DNA of 64,000 bases from Lysobacteraceae bacterium NML93-0399 (GCA_002307375.1 NTJI01000005.1:1-64000), one strand, 5' to 3'. Numbered from the stretch's first letter, positions 40,738-51,281 are shown. Notes: a model not told the origin generated them from the sequence alone. Made by a program: numbers and translations.

Positions 40738-43700
40738 ATGTCCCGTACACGCAAGATCGGCGCGGCCACCGCGCTGCTCGGGCTCGCCGTCGTCGCGGTC
40801 GCGAGCACCGCCCTTCCATCCCGCGTCCCCGCCGTGGGCGATGCGGTGGACTCCGCCCGACGCGGGGTCGGCGCCCTGCTCGGCGCCACGCCGCCGGCGC
40901 CGGTCACCGTCGCCGCCAGTTCGCGAGGCACGCCGCCGCCGGCGGTGCCGATGGCCGGTGATCGCGCGACCCCGCCCGAGCGCTACATCGTGATCTTCGA
41001 AGAACCTGCGCTGGCCGCGTACACCGGAGGGGTGTCCGGCATCGCCGCACCGGCCCGCCGCAGCGATGCACGCGGCAAGTCGCGCCTCGACGTGGGCAGC
41101 GCGAATGCGCGCAGCTACGTGCGCTATCTGCAGCAACGCCAGACCGATCTCGTCGGTGCGCTGGCGCTGCGCGTCGGGCGCCCGCTCGACGTCGAGCGCC
41201 GCATGCAGCATGCGATCAACGGCATCGTCGTCGAGCTGACATCCGACGAGGCCGCGCGCGTGGGCCAGCTGCCCGAGGTGCGCCTGGTCGAGGGCTATCG
41301 CGAGTACGTGCAGGACACCGACACCGGCCCGGCGCTGATCGGCGCCGGTGCGGTCTGGAACGGCACCTGGGCCGGTGCCACCGGCCAGTTCCAGGGCGAG
41401 GGCATCGTCTACGGCATCCTCGATTCGGGCATCAACTTCGGGGCGCCGTCGTTCGCCGCGGTCGACCCGGTCGACGGCTACGCGCATGTCAATCCGCTGG
41501 GCGAGGGCGTGTACCTGGGCACCTGCGCGCCCGGCGGTGTGGATGCGGGCCGCTGCAACGACAAGCTCATCGGCGGCTACAACTTCGTCTGCGCAGCGCC
41601 GGGCAACCAGTGCGGCGCGCCCAACGTGCGCGAGGAGCCGGGCTTCGGCGACAGCAACGGTCACGGCACCCATGTCGCCTCGACCGTCGCCGGCAATCGC
41701 CGCGAGGTGGTCTACCGCGGCAACACGCGGCTGATCTCGGGCGTGGCGCCGCGCGGCAACATCGTCGCCTACGACATCTGCTACACCAACACCGCAACCG
41801 GCCAGGGCCTGTGCCCGAACGTGTCGGCAGTCGCGGCGGTCAACCAGGCCGTGGCCGACGGCATCGTCGACGTGCTCAATTACTCGATCGGTGGCGGCGC
41901 GCAGCCGTGGACCGAAGCGGTGTCGCTGGCGTTCCTCAATGCCACCGATGCCGGTCTGTTCGTCGCGGCCTCGGCCGGCAACAGCGGTCCGGGGCCCAAC
42001 ACCATGGGCCACCTCGAACCGTGGGTGTCCTCGACCGCCGCCGCCCAGCACGGACGCGGCTCGTTCGCGCTCGCGCTCGAGGTCACCGGGCCGGGCGAGG
42101 TGCCCGAACCGCTGTCGCCGGTCCTCGTCGAGGAAGGCACCGGCGGCGTGGCATTCAACGCGACGATTCCCGCCGACACGCCACTGCGCGTCAGCGCCGG
42201 CATCGACGGGCCCGACGACGGCTGCGCGGCCTATCCGGCCGATGCGTTCGACGGCGCGATCGTGGTGATCCGCCGCGGCAGCTGCGCGTTCTCGATCAAG
42301 GCCAACAATGCCGCAGCCGCCGGCGCACGCGCGGTGGTGATCGCCAACAACGCCGCCGGCGGCATCATTCCCTCAGTGCCCGACACCACGATTCCGGTGT
42401 TCGGCATGCCGCAGGCCGACGCCGACCTGCTGCGTGATTTCGTTGCCGCCAACCCGACCGCCACCGCCGGCGTGCTGTATCCACCGATTCCGCTGCCCAA
42501 CACCGTCGATGCCCTCGGCGCCTTCAGTTCGCGTGGCCCGGCCGGCAGCTTCGATCTGGTCAAGCCCGATGTCACCGCGCCGGGTGTGAGCATCCTCGCC
42601 GCGTATGCCGGCCCGACGATCACCGGTTACGAGGCGCTGGTCGAGTCGATCAACGGCACCTCGATGGCCTCGCCGCACCAGGCCGGTGCCGCCGGCCTGA
42701 TCCGCCAGGCGCGCCCGAACTGGTCGGTGCCGGAAATCAAATCGGCACTGGCGATGACGGCCAAGACCGAGGTGTTCCGCGAAGACACGGTCACCCCGGG
42801 CACACCGTTCGACCGCGGCAGTGGCCGCATCCAGGTCGACCGCGCCATCGCCGCGGGACTGGTGATGCACGAGACCACCGCGCGCTACGCGGCGGCCGAT
42901 CCCGCGCAGGGCGGCGACGTGGCGGGTCTCAACCAGCCGAGCCTGGCCAACCGCAACTGCTACGGCAGCTGCAGTTTCGTGCGCACCTTCCGTAACCCGC
43001 ACGGCGCCGCGTCCACCTGGCGTGTCCGCTTCTCGGGCGTCAACGCCACCGCAACCCCGGCGACGCTGAAGGTGCCGGCCGGCGGAACCGCGACGGTGCG
43101 CATCACCGTCAACACCCGCGGCGTCGCGTCCGACGGGCAGTGGCACTTCGGCGAGATGCGGCTCGAGTCCAGCGGCCCGGTGCTGGGCACGCAGCGGGCG
43201 CCGTTGACCCTGCCGATCGCGGTTGCGATCCAGGCGCCGGTGATCCGCCTGCCCGAGTCGATCTCCCTGGCCCTGGCCGCAGGCCGCAGCGGTACGGCGG
43301 TGGGCTCGGTCGGCAACGACGGCGGCTCGCCGCTGGTCTATTCGGTCGACAACGGCGGCACGGGTGCACTCTCGGTGGTGGCGCGGTCGAACACCGGCGT
43401 GACCACCGGCTACCGCAGCACGCGCTACAGCGATCCGGCCACCGCCGGCCTGCAGGCCCAGTTCTCGGCGGACGATTTCGTCATCGACGCGCCGATGCAG
43501 CTGACGTCGCTGTCGGCTGCGGGTTTCGTGCCCAGCGGCGTGGCGCTGCCCACGGCGGCAAGCTCGCTGACCTGGTCGATCTATCCCGACGCGAACGGCG
43601 TTCCGGCAGGCAATCCGCTGACCGGTGCCGGCGCGGCAACCTGGAGCTACACGGCATCGCCGGCGGCAGCCGGCGTGAGCGTGGCGAACGCGACGATCTC

Positions 43701-44115
43701 GCTGAACCTGCCGGCCGCCGGCCAGAGCGCGACGCTGCAGCCGGGCCGTTACTGGCTGGTCGTGTCCACGGTGGGCACGCTCGCCAACCGCTGGGCCTGG
43801 TACGGCTCGAACGCGGGCAGCGGCGGATTCGCCTCGCTCAACGTGGCGACCGACAACGGCGGCGCATGGACGGCCAACACCGGCTCGCCCGGTCTGGCGA
43901 TGCACGTGCGTGGCCAGGTGCCCTGCGGTGCGCCGTGGCTGGGCGCGGTCACGCCTGCGGCCGGCACCGTGCAGCCGGGCGCGGCCCAGGCCAACCGCCT
44001 GTCCATCAATGCGGCCGGACTGGGCGCCGGACGCCGGGTCGGCTACTTCTGCGTCGCCAGCAACGATCCGGCCGTGCCGCGAGCTGCCGCACCGGTGGTG
44101 CTGACGGTCAACTGA
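40738..44115 (+). CDS. Large secreted S8 (subtilisin-like) serine protease
   Basis: A 1125-aa exported protease. Signal helix at about 6-26 (A-A-T-A-L-L-G-L-A-V-V-A-V-A-S), I9-type propeptide (R-Y-I-V-I-F-E-E-P-A-L-A, about 82-190), then the S8 domain with D229 (G-I-L-D-S-G-I), H309 (G-H-G-T-H-V-A) and S642 (G-T-S-M-A-S-P-H). A PA domain is inserted near 480-575 (F-D-G-A-I-V-V-I-R-R-G-S-C-A-F). After the catalytic domain come an Fn3-like domain (about 740-850) and a further 270 residues of beta-rich sequence. AGGGAG precedes ATG 40738 at good spacing. Probably type II secreted, degrading environmental protein. Confidence 0.93.
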   Translation: MSRTRKIGAATALLGLAVVAVASTALPSRVPAVGDAVDSARRGVGALLGATPPAPVTVAASSRGTPPPAVPMAGDRATPPERYIVIFEEPALAAYTGGVSGIAAPARRSDARGKSRLDVGSANARSYVRYLQQRQTDLVGALALRVGRPLDVERRMQHAINGIVVELTSDEAARVGQLPEVRLVEGYREYVQDTDTGPALIGAGAVWNGTWAGATGQFQGEGIVYGILDSGINFGAPSFAAVDPVDGYAHVNPLGEGVYLGTCAPGGVDAGRCNDKLIGGYNFVCAAPGNQCGAPNVREEPGFGDSNGHGTHVASTVAGNRREVVYRGNTRLISGVAPRGNIVAYDICYTNTATGQGLCPNVSAVAAVNQAVADGIVDVLNYSIGGGAQPWTEAVSLAFLNATDAGLFVAASAGNSGPGPNTMGHLEPWVSSTAAAQHGRGSFALALEVTGPGEVPEPLSPVLVEEGTGGVAFNATIPADTPLRVSAGIDGPDDGCAAYPADAFDGAIVVIRRGSCAFSIKANNAAAAGARAVVIANNAAGGIIPSVPDTTIPVFGMPQADADLLRDFVAANPTATAGVLYPPIPLPNTVDALGAFSSRGPAGSFDLVKPDVTAPGVSILAAYAGPTITGYEALVESINGTSMASPHQAGAAGLIRQARPNWSVPEIKSALAMTAKTEVFREDTVTPGTPFDRGSGRIQVDRAIAAGLVMHETTARYAAADPAQGGDVAGLNQPSLANRNCYGSCSFVRTFRNPHGAASTWRVRFSGVNATATPATLKVPAGGTATVRITVNTRGVASDGQWHFGEMRLESSGPVLGTQRAPLTLPIAVAIQAPVIRLPESISLALAAGRSGTAVGSVGNDGGSPLVYSVDNGGTGALSVVARSNTGVTTGYRSTRYSDPATAGLQAQFSADDFVIDAPMQLTSLSAAGFVPSGVALPTAASSLTWSIYPDANGVPAGNPLTGAGAATWSYTASPAAAGVSVANATISLNLPAAGQSATLQPGRYWLVVSTVGTLANRWAWYGSNAGSGGFASLNVATDNGGAWTANTGSPGLAMHVRGQVPCGAPWLGAVTPAAGTVQPGAAQANRLSINAAGLGAGRRVGYFCVASNDPAVPRAAAPVVLTVN

Positions 44116-44136
44116 TCCGACGCATCATGCGATTCG

Positions 44137-44166
44137 GAAACGCCCGGGCATGCCCGGGCGTTTTCC
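44137..44166 (+). terminator. Terminator of the S8 protease gene
   Basis: A perfect palindrome, CGCCCGGGCA followed by TGCCCGGGCG, flanked by GGAAA on the left and TTTTCC on the right, 25 bp after the stop. It could act in both directions, also for hemB antisense read-through. Confidence 0.9.
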
Positions 44167-44278
44167 TGGGTGCGATCCGCGCGCCATGTGCTGGCCGCGC
44201 GTGCTGCAGGCGCGGCGCATGGCCGCGACGGGAACGTGACCGCTGAAGCCGCTCGCGTGCGCGCGCCTGCAGGGACGG

Positions 44279-45654
<1,376 letters not shown>

Positions 45655-46686
45655 TCAACCGGCGTCGTGGACGCCGTCGATTTCCAGCGCCAGCTCGCGC
45701 CGGCAGATCACCGCGTGCAGCAGCACGCGCGGCAGGCGATCACCGTAGCGCGCATCGAAGGTCTCGGCCACCAGCGGCAGATCGGCGGCGTCGCGCACGT
45801 AGACCTTCAGCCGCGAGCCGGGGCCGAATTCCACCGGCAGGTCCGGACGATGACGGCGGGCCGCACTGATCAGGGCATCGAAGTTGGCGAAGGTTTCGTC
45901 GAGCTGGGCGAGCAGTTCGCCCTCGTGCTGCGAGGCGTGTCCGACCACGCTGGCCGTGCCCGAGAGCATCAGCGGCATGGTGCTGCCGGCCGGCGGCAGC
46001 ATCGCGCGCGCGAAGCTCGGCGCCTGCGGGCCGTACTGGCGTGGGTACTGGTAGGCGCTGACCTGGCGCGGGTTTTCGATCGGCGTGCCCGGCACGCGCG
46101 CGGCCAGCCAGTAGACCTGGATGCGCCGGTCATCGTCGCAACGGCCGATCGCCGTTGCCGCGGGCAGGCGCGAGGTGTCGAAGCTGCCCAGCCCGCGCGC
46201 CCGGCCCACACAGAACTGGCGGTAGCGCTCGGCATCGCCGTCGCCATGGGTGATGGCGTCGAGGTAGTTCCAGATCCGCAGCAGGTGCGGGAACTCGCTC
46301 TCGCCGATAAAGCGGCTGAGCGTGCGGTAGGCCTGCTCGGCGGCGAGCAGGATGCCGGTGTGGTCGCCTTCACCGGTGTGGCCCTCGGGCTCGTCGACCT
46401 CGATCGCGCCGAACAACAGATGGCCGTCGGTCGACCAGGCGATGTCGCCTTCGCGTCCCGAGCGCACCGGTGCGCGGCCGCGCCAGACCTCGAGCGGCGC
46501 GGCGCCGAACGGCTGCAGCGGCACGCGCAGCCAGCGCGGGTCGTCGATCATCGGGGCGCCATCGCCGAAGCCCAGCACCGCCAGCACGTCGGGTTCGGCC
46601 AGCAGCGCCGAGGGCGCGATGCCTTCGACGTAGTCCACGTGCAGGTGTGGCAGGGAATGCGGATGCAAGGGTGCGGCTCGGCTCAT
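45655..46686 (-). CDS. xanB2: XanB2-like chorismatase / hydroxybenzoate synthase
   Basis: A 343-aa chorismatase-family enzyme. In Xanthomonas XanB2 converts chorismate to 3- and 4-hydroxybenzoate, feeding xanthomonadin and ubiquinone synthesis and the DF signal. The sequence has the family body (for example L-R-I-W-N-Y-L-D-A-I-T-H-G-D-G-D-A-E-R-Y, Y-Q-Y-P-R-Q-Y-G-P-Q-A-P-S-F-A-R-A, and R-L-K-V-Y-V-R-D) at normal length, cytosolic. Its ATG overlaps the stop of the halogenase-like gene (ATGA). It supplies the aryl starter for the cluster that follows. Confidence 0.9.
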   Translation of the reverse strand: MSRAAPLHPHSLPHLHVDYVEGIAPSALLAEPDVLAVLGFGDGAPMIDDPRWLRVPLQPFGAAPLEVWRGRAPVRSGREGDIAWSTDGHLLFGAIEVDEPEGHTGEGDHTGILLAAEQAYRTLSRFIGESEFPHLLRIWNYLDAITHGDGDAERYRQFCVGRARGLGSFDTSRLPAATAIGRCDDDRRIQVYWLAARVPGTPIENPRQVSAYQYPRQYGPQAPSFARAMLPPAGSTMPLMLSGTASVVGHASQHEGELLAQLDETFANFDALISAARRHRPDLPVEFGPGSRLKVYVRDAADLPLVAETFDARYGDRLPRVLLHAVICRRELALEIDGVHDAG

Positions 46687-48050
46687 GGATTGCCCTCGTG
46701 CAGGGTGTCGCCGCGGAAGCTGCCGGCCGCCTGGCGGCGGCGTGCCAGCCAGCCGCGCAGCGCCTGCGGCGCGATGGCGATGGCGTTGACGGCGTAGATC
46801 AGGCGGAAGACGTACAGGCGCCAGCGCACGCGCGCGTTGTCGAACACGTCGCCGGCGAGCATGGAGATCACCGCCTGTTCGATCTGCAGATCGTTGCGGG
46901 GCGCCGAGAACAGGCGCCGCATCACCGGCGTGTTGAAGCGGTGGATGAACCAGGTGAAGTGGCGCAGGCCGCGTTCGAGCCGCGCCTGCATCGCGCGCTG
47001 CAGCGCGGCTTCGCGCCCGGGCGTGCGCAACGCCGCATCGACCAGCGCCGCGCCCCGGCGCGCGCTGTCCATCGCCAGGAACACCCCAGAGGAGAAGATC
47101 GGATCGACGAAGGCGTAGGCGTCGCCGACCAGCAGCCAGCCCGGGCCGGACATGCGGGTGGCGCCATAGGAATAGTTGCCGGTCGCATGCACGGGCGCGA
47201 TGCGCTCGGCGCCTTCCATGCGCGCCCACACCGCCGGATTGGCCTGCAGGGTGCGCATCAGCAGCGCTTCGTTGTCGATGCGCACGCCGTCGACGGTGCG
47301 TTGCTTGAGGTAATCGGGCGCGCAGACCGCGCCGACGCTCATGACATCGTCGGGCAGCGGGATGAGCCAGAACCAGCCGTGGTCGAATCGCGCGATGGTG
47401 ATGTTGCCCGCGTCCGCGCCCGGCTGGCGGCGCACGCCACGGAAATGGCTGAACAATGCGGCCGACTGGTGCCGGCGGCTCTTGCGCTTGAAGCCGAGCT
47501 TCGAGGACAGGAAGGTGTCGCGACCGCTGGCGTCGACGACGTAGCGCGGCGCGAACCGCAGGCGGCTGCCGTCGGCGGCCTGCGCCTCGACGCGGGCCGG
47601 ACGGCCACCGTCGCCGAACGCCACCTCGACCACGCGCGTGCGCTCGCGTGCGTCGACGCCGTGGGCGCGCGCATGCGCAAACAGCAACTGGTCGAACTCG
47701 TCGCGGCGCACGTGCACGGCGTAATCGGCGGCCGGATCGAGCGCGCGGGTGAAATGGAACACATGACTGCCCGCGCCTGCGGGCAGCGGGAAGTCGGCGC
47801 CGGCCTTGTGCACGCCGATCGCACGGACCTGCTCGAGCACGCCCAGCTCTTCGAGGATCGGCATGTTCATCGGCAGCAGCGACTCGCCGATGTGGAAGCG
47901 CGGATGCGCATCCTTCTCCAGCAGCACCACCGAGTGTCCGGCGCGCGCGAGCAGGGTCGCCGCGGTGCTGCCGGCCGGGCCGCCGCCGATCACCACCACG
48001 TCGACAGCGCGGGGTTCGGACTCAGGGGCGGGGACGTGCGGGACTGTCAT
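46683..48050 (-). CDS. Halogenase-like FAD-dependent oxidoreductase 1
   Basis: A 455-aa flavoprotein of the tryptophan-halogenase/PHBH superfamily. FAD loop G-G-G-P-A-G-S-T-A (about 22-30), R-F-H-I-G-E-S-L-L-P, the halogenase motif G-W-F-W-L-I-P (matching GWxWxIP) and G-D-A-Y-A-F-V-D-P-I-F-S-S-G near the second FAD site. Xanthomonadins are brominated aryl polyenes, so it may halogenate the aryl head; monooxygenase activity is the alternative. It heads a two-gene leftward unit with xanB2, divergent from the ACP gene. Confidence 0.85.
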   Translation of the reverse strand: MTVPHVPAPESEPRAVDVVVIGGGPAGSTAATLLARAGHSVVLLEKDAHPRFHIGESLLPMNMPILEELGVLEQVRAIGVHKAGADFPLPAGAGSHVFHFTRALDPAADYAVHVRRDEFDQLLFAHARAHGVDARERTRVVEVAFGDGGRPARVEAQAADGSRLRFAPRYVVDASGRDTFLSSKLGFKRKSRRHQSAALFSHFRGVRRQPGADAGNITIARFDHGWFWLIPLPDDVMSVGAVCAPDYLKQRTVDGVRIDNEALLMRTLQANPAVWARMEGAERIAPVHATGNYSYGATRMSGPGWLLVGDAYAFVDPIFSSGVFLAMDSARRGAALVDAALRTPGREAALQRAMQARLERGLRHFTWFIHRFNTPVMRRLFSAPRNDLQIEQAVISMLAGDVFDNARVRWRLYVFRLIYAVNAIAIAPQALRGWLARRRQAAGSFRGDTLHEGNP

Positions 48051-48121
48051 GCAGGTGCAACGGGCGGCGAGCAGGCGCGCATCATAACGGAAGCCTTCAC
48101 GCCGCCCCGCAGCGCTTGCGC

Positions 48122-48136
48122 GCATCGGTCCGATGC
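48122..48136. promoter_or_regulatory. Inverted repeat in the divergent pigment promoter
   Basis: GCATCG-GTC-CGATGC lies between a possible -35 (TTGCGC) and -10 (GATTGT) with exact 17-bp spacing, upstream of the ACP gene. A repressor bound here would block the promoter. The hexamers are weak matches. Confidence 0.35.
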
Positions 48137-48173
48137 CGGATTGTTGCAGCCCCGATCCGCCACGGAAGTCCCG

Positions 48174-48443
48174 ATGTCCGCCCAAACGCAAGCCGAACAC
48201 GCCCTCGCGCAACTGCTCGTCGAGAGCCTGAACCTGGAGGACGTGCAGGCGGCCGACATCGATCCCGAGGCGCCACTGTTCAATGCCGGTCTGGGTCTGG
48301 ATTCGATCGACGCGCTGGAACTGGCGCTGGCGATCAGCAAGCGCTACGGCTTCCAGCTGCGTTCGGACAACGACGAGAACCGCAAGATCTTCGCCTCGCT
48401 GCGTGCACTGTCGGCGCACGTCGAGCAGCACCGCACCACTTGA
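48174..48443 (+). CDS. Acyl carrier protein of the aryl polyene cluster
   Basis: An 89-aa acyl carrier protein. The phosphopantetheine site is S44 in G-L-D-S-I-D-A-L-E-L; four-helix acidic profile as expected. It would carry the growing polyene chain. First gene of the long rightward unit; the next gene overlaps its stop codon. ATG 48174; divergent from the halogenase-like gene with 123 bp between. Confidence 0.92.
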   Translation: MSAQTQAEHALAQLLVESLNLEDVQAADIDPEAPLFNAGLGLDSIDALELALAISKRYGFQLRSDNDENRKIFASLRALSAHVEQHRTT

Positions 48444-49126
48444 TCCTGCTGCTGCAACTGCTGCTGGGGCTCGGCTACACGGCCCTGGCACATCTGGCCA
48501 GCCTCTGGCACCACGACGGCCTCGCGCTCGGCGCGCTGGTCGCGCTGATCGCGATGCTCATCATCGAGCCGCTGCTGGCGCGGCGGCTCTGGGCATTCGT
48601 CGCCCTGCCGCTGCTGGCCTGGGGGGCGTGGGCGCTCTACGACGCCGGCCATGCCGCGCTGCCGCTGCTGCTGGTGCCGGTGGTGTTCGTGGTCGGCATC
48701 GCCTGGATCTTCGCCCGCACCCTGCGCGCGGGGCGGACGCCGCTGATCACCCGCATCGTCATCGGCATCGAGGGCGACGGCGATCCCGCCGCGCTCGCGC
48801 CCGATCTGCTGCGCTACACCCGCGGGCTGACCGCCGCCTGGGCCGGCGTGCTGCTCGGCATGGCCGGCGCCAACCTGACGCTGGCGATGCTGGCCAGCCC
48901 GGCCGGTCTGCTCGAGAGCGTCGGAGTGCCCTCGCCGCTGCCGATCAGCCAGCAGCAATGGTCGTGGTGGGCCAACCTGCTGAACTACAGCGTGATCGGC
49001 GGCTTCTTCATCATCGAGTTCGCGATCCGCAAGCGCCGCTTTCCCGGCCGCTACAAGGGCTTTGTGGATTTCCTGCGCAAGCTGGCGGGCCTGGGCCCGA
49101 CGTTCTGGCGCGATCTGTTGCGCTGA
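48440..49126 (+). CDS. COG4648-like membrane protein of the aryl polyene cluster
   Basis: A 228-aa integral membrane protein with about six helices (L-I-L-L-L-Q-L-L-L-G-L-G-Y; A-L-I-A-M-L-I-I-E-P-L-L; L-L-L-V-P-V-V-F-V-V-G-I). It matches in position and type the COG4648 protein present in aryl polyene clusters, whose role is not settled. The likely start is TTG 48440, overlapping the ACP stop (TTGA); no ATG lies near the N-terminus. The C-terminus is basic (R-K-R-R-F-P-G-R-Y-K-G-F). Confidence 0.8.
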   Translation: MILLLQLLLGLGYTALAHLASLWHHDGLALGALVALIAMLIIEPLLARRLWAFVALPLLAWGAWALYDAGHAALPLLLVPVVFVVGIAWIFARTLRAGRTPLITRIVIGIEGDGDPAALAPDLLRYTRGLTAAWAGVLLGMAGANLTLAMLASPAGLLESVGVPSPLPISQQQWSWWANLLNYSVIGGFFIIEFAIRKRRFPGRYKGFVDFLRKLAGLGPTFWRDLLR

Positions 49127-49198
49127 ACGACCCGGCGAGACGCGAAAATCGCATCCGGACGCGGGTTCAGCTGCCGCAGGCGGTATCCTTGTCGGGCG

Positions 49199-49978
49199 AT
49201 GGAACATAGAACGGCCCACGCAGACACCCGACTGCCGGCCATCGCCGGCCTGCTCTGGACACTGCTCAACTCGCTGCAGTTCGCCTTCACCCTGCTATGG
49301 ACGGCGGGCTGCATCAGCCTTGCCTTGCTGGTGCAGGGGGCGTCCGGCCGTCCGGATCTCGCCCTGCGCATGGCCGGGTGGCTGTGGGCTCCGGGCCTGA
49401 TGGCGTTCACCGGCGGCCGTTTCGAGGTCGAGGGCGACGAGGCCATCGACTGGTCGCGGCCGTATCTGGTCGTCGCCAACCACGAATCGGTGATCGACAT
49501 CTGCGCGCTGTTCCGCGCAGTGCCGGTGCCGATGCGTTTCCTGCTCAAGGAGGAAATGCGCCGGGTGCCGTTCGTGGGCTGGTATGCGCGCATGACCGGC
49601 ATGCTCTTCATCACCCGCGACAACCGGCGCTCCGGGCCGCAGCTGCGACGCGAGGCCGCCGCGATGCTCGCCCAGGGCCGCACGCTGTGCCTGTTCCCCG
49701 AGGGCACGCGCAGCCGCGACGGCTCGCTGGGCAGCTTCAAAGCCGGTTCGCTGCAGGCCGCGATCGACGCCGGCGTGGACGTGCTGCCGGTCGCGCTGCA
49801 CGGCACCGGCGAAGTGCTGCCGGCCGAGGGGTTCTTCCGCGTCCGTCCGGCCACCATCCGTGCCACGTTCGGCCGGCCGCTGCCGGTGCGCGACGAAGAG
49901 GGCGTCGCCGTCGCCCGGCAATACCTCGCCGCCCAGGCCCAGGCGCAGGTGGCCACGATGCTGGGACGCGCGCGCTGA
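49199..49978 (+). CDS. 1-acylglycerol-3-phosphate acyltransferase-like (PlsC family)
   Basis: A 259-aa membrane-bound acyltransferase. One or two N-terminal helices (L-L-N-S-L-Q-F-A-F-T-L-L-W), then the catalytic H-x4-D as N-H-E-S-V-I-D (H95, D100), and F-P-E-G-T-R-S for substrate binding. In the pigment pathway it would transfer the polyene or a fatty acyl chain to a glycerol-like acceptor. TATCCT stands 10 bp before ATG 49199, so a separate promoter is possible in the 72-bp gap. Confidence 0.9.
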   Translation: MEHRTAHADTRLPAIAGLLWTLLNSLQFAFTLLWTAGCISLALLVQGASGRPDLALRMAGWLWAPGLMAFTGGRFEVEGDEAIDWSRPYLVVANHESVIDICALFRAVPVPMRFLLKEEMRRVPFVGWYARMTGMLFITRDNRRSGPQLRREAAAMLAQGRTLCLFPEGTRSRDGSLGSFKAGSLQAAIDAGVDVLPVALHGTGEVLPAEGFFRVRPATIRATFGRPLPVRDEEGVAVARQYLAAQAQAQVATMLGRAR

Positions 49979-49980
49979 CC

Positions 49981-50289
49981 ATGGACGCGGTGGCGTTCGT
50001 CGTGCCGGGCACGCATCCGTGCCTGGCCGGGCATTTTCCGGACGATCCGCTGGTGCCGGGCGTGGTGATCGTCGACCACGTCATCGCCGCACTAGAAGCC
50101 CGGCACGGCCCGCTCGGCGCGCTGCAGCTGCCGCAGGTGAAGTTCGTCCAGCCGCTGCGTCCCGACGAGGCGGCGCAGATCGAGATCGAGTCCTTGCCGC
50201 GCGACACCGGTCGTCGCTGGCGCGCGCGCGTGAGTCGCGCGGGCGTGCTGCTGGCCAGCGTGGAGATCGTGGCCGGGGGCGCGCCATGA
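49981..50289 (+). CDS. Hot-dog 3-hydroxyacyl-ACP dehydratase (short)
   Basis: A 102-aa hot-dog-fold protein. H-F-P-D-D-P-L-V-P-G-V near residue 18 is the FabZ/FabA active-site form, and V-K-F-V-Q-P-L-R-P-D-E follows. It would dehydrate the beta-hydroxy intermediate so that double bonds accumulate in the polyene. It is shorter than FabZ (about 150 aa), as in the ApeI-like proteins of such clusters. ATG 49981, 2 bp after the acyltransferase stop; the next gene starts in its stop codon. Confidence 0.85.
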   Translation: MDAVAFVVPGTHPCLAGHFPDDPLVPGVVIVDHVIAALEARHGPLGALQLPQVKFVQPLRPDEAAQIEIESLPRDTGRRWRARVSRAGVLLASVEIVAGGAP

Positions 50290-51281
50290 GCAGCGCGTGG
50301 AAGCAGCGCCGCGAGGCCGGCGGGCAGACTGCGCTGCGCATGCTGCACGCCATCGCCACGCGGCTGGGACGGGCCCCGGCGCGCCTGCTGCTGTATCCGA
50401 TCACCGCGTACTTCCTGCTGCGGCGTCCGGTCGAACGCGGCGATTCGCGCGCCTATCTCTCACGCGTCTTTGGCCGGCCGGCGACGCTGGGCGAGGTCGC
50501 GCGCCACATCCACACCTTCGCGGCGACCATTCTCGACCGCCTGTTCCTGCTCAGCGAGAGCATCCGGCGCTTCGATGTGCGCGCCGAGGGGCTGGGGGCG
50601 CTGCATGCGCATCTCGATGCGGGCCGCGGCGTGCTGCTGTTCGGCTCCCACCTGGGCAGTTTCGAGGTGCTGCGGGTCCTGGCGCGGCAGCGTCCCGACT
50701 ACCCGATCCGCGTGGTGCTCGACCCCGCCCACGGGCGCGCGGTCACCGAACTGCTCGAGGCGGTGAATCCGGAAGTCGCGGCCACCGTCATCGATGCCGG
50801 CGAAGGCGGCCCGGCGGTCGCGCTGCAGATCCAGCAGGCCCTGGCCCAGGGAGCGATGGTGGCCCTGCTCGTCGACCGAAGCCAGGACGGCGGCGCCACG
50901 CGCGACGTCCCCTTCCTCGGTGCGCCGGCGCCGTTCCCCGTTGCACCCTGGCTGCTGGCCTCGGTGCTGAAGGTGCCGGTGATGCTGGCCTTCGGTCTCT
51001 ACCGTGGCGGCAACCGTTACGACCTGCTGTTCGAATCCTTCAGCGACGGGATCGACCTGCCCAGGCGCGAACGCCAGGCCGGAGTCGACGCGCTCATCCG
51101 GCGTTATGCGGCGCGTCTTGAACATCACGCCCGCAGCGCCCCCTACAACTGGTTCAACTTCTATGACTTCTGGACGAGCGCCGATGACAAGCGCCACCAC
51201 GATGCGTCGCAGCCCGAAGGCCTGTCTGCTGCTGGCGATGCTGCTCGCAGCGCCGGCGTGGGCGGCGGCCCAGGCCACTGA
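50286..51281 (+). CDS. LpxL/HtrB-like lipid acyltransferase
   Basis: A 331-aa protein of the lysophospholipid acyltransferase LpxL family. The H-x4-E motif is G-S-H-L-G-S-F-E (about residue 118-125); Y-R-G-G-N-R-Y-D-L-L-F-E and the C-terminal Y-N-W-F-N-F-Y-D-F-W are also typical. Likely inner-membrane, moving acyl or polyene groups onto a lipid carrier. The final 30 residues (from D-D-K-R-H-H-D) are unlike the family and overlap the next gene by up to 98 bp, which suggests a lost stop codon. ATG 50286 forms ATGA with the preceding stop. Confidence 0.88.
   Translation: MSSAWKQRREAGGQTALRMLHAIATRLGRAPARLLLYPITAYFLLRRPVERGDSRAYLSRVFGRPATLGEVARHIHTFAATILDRLFLLSESIRRFDVRAEGLGALHAHLDAGRGVLLFGSHLGSFEVLRVLARQRPDYPIRVVLDPAHGRAVTELLEAVNPEVAATVIDAGEGGPAVALQIQQALAQGAMVALLVDRSQDGGATRDVPFLGAPAPFPVAPWLLASVLKVPVMLAFGLYRGGNRYDLLFESFSDGIDLPRRERQAGVDALIRRYAARLEHHARSAPYNWFNFYDFWTSADDKRHHDASQPEGLSAAGDAARSAGVGGGPGH

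Noticed and set aside
44247-44275. Possible REP arm upstream of the hemB stop
   Set aside because: CTCGCGTGCGCGCGCCTGCA has only partial likeness to the family core and no partner; not counted.
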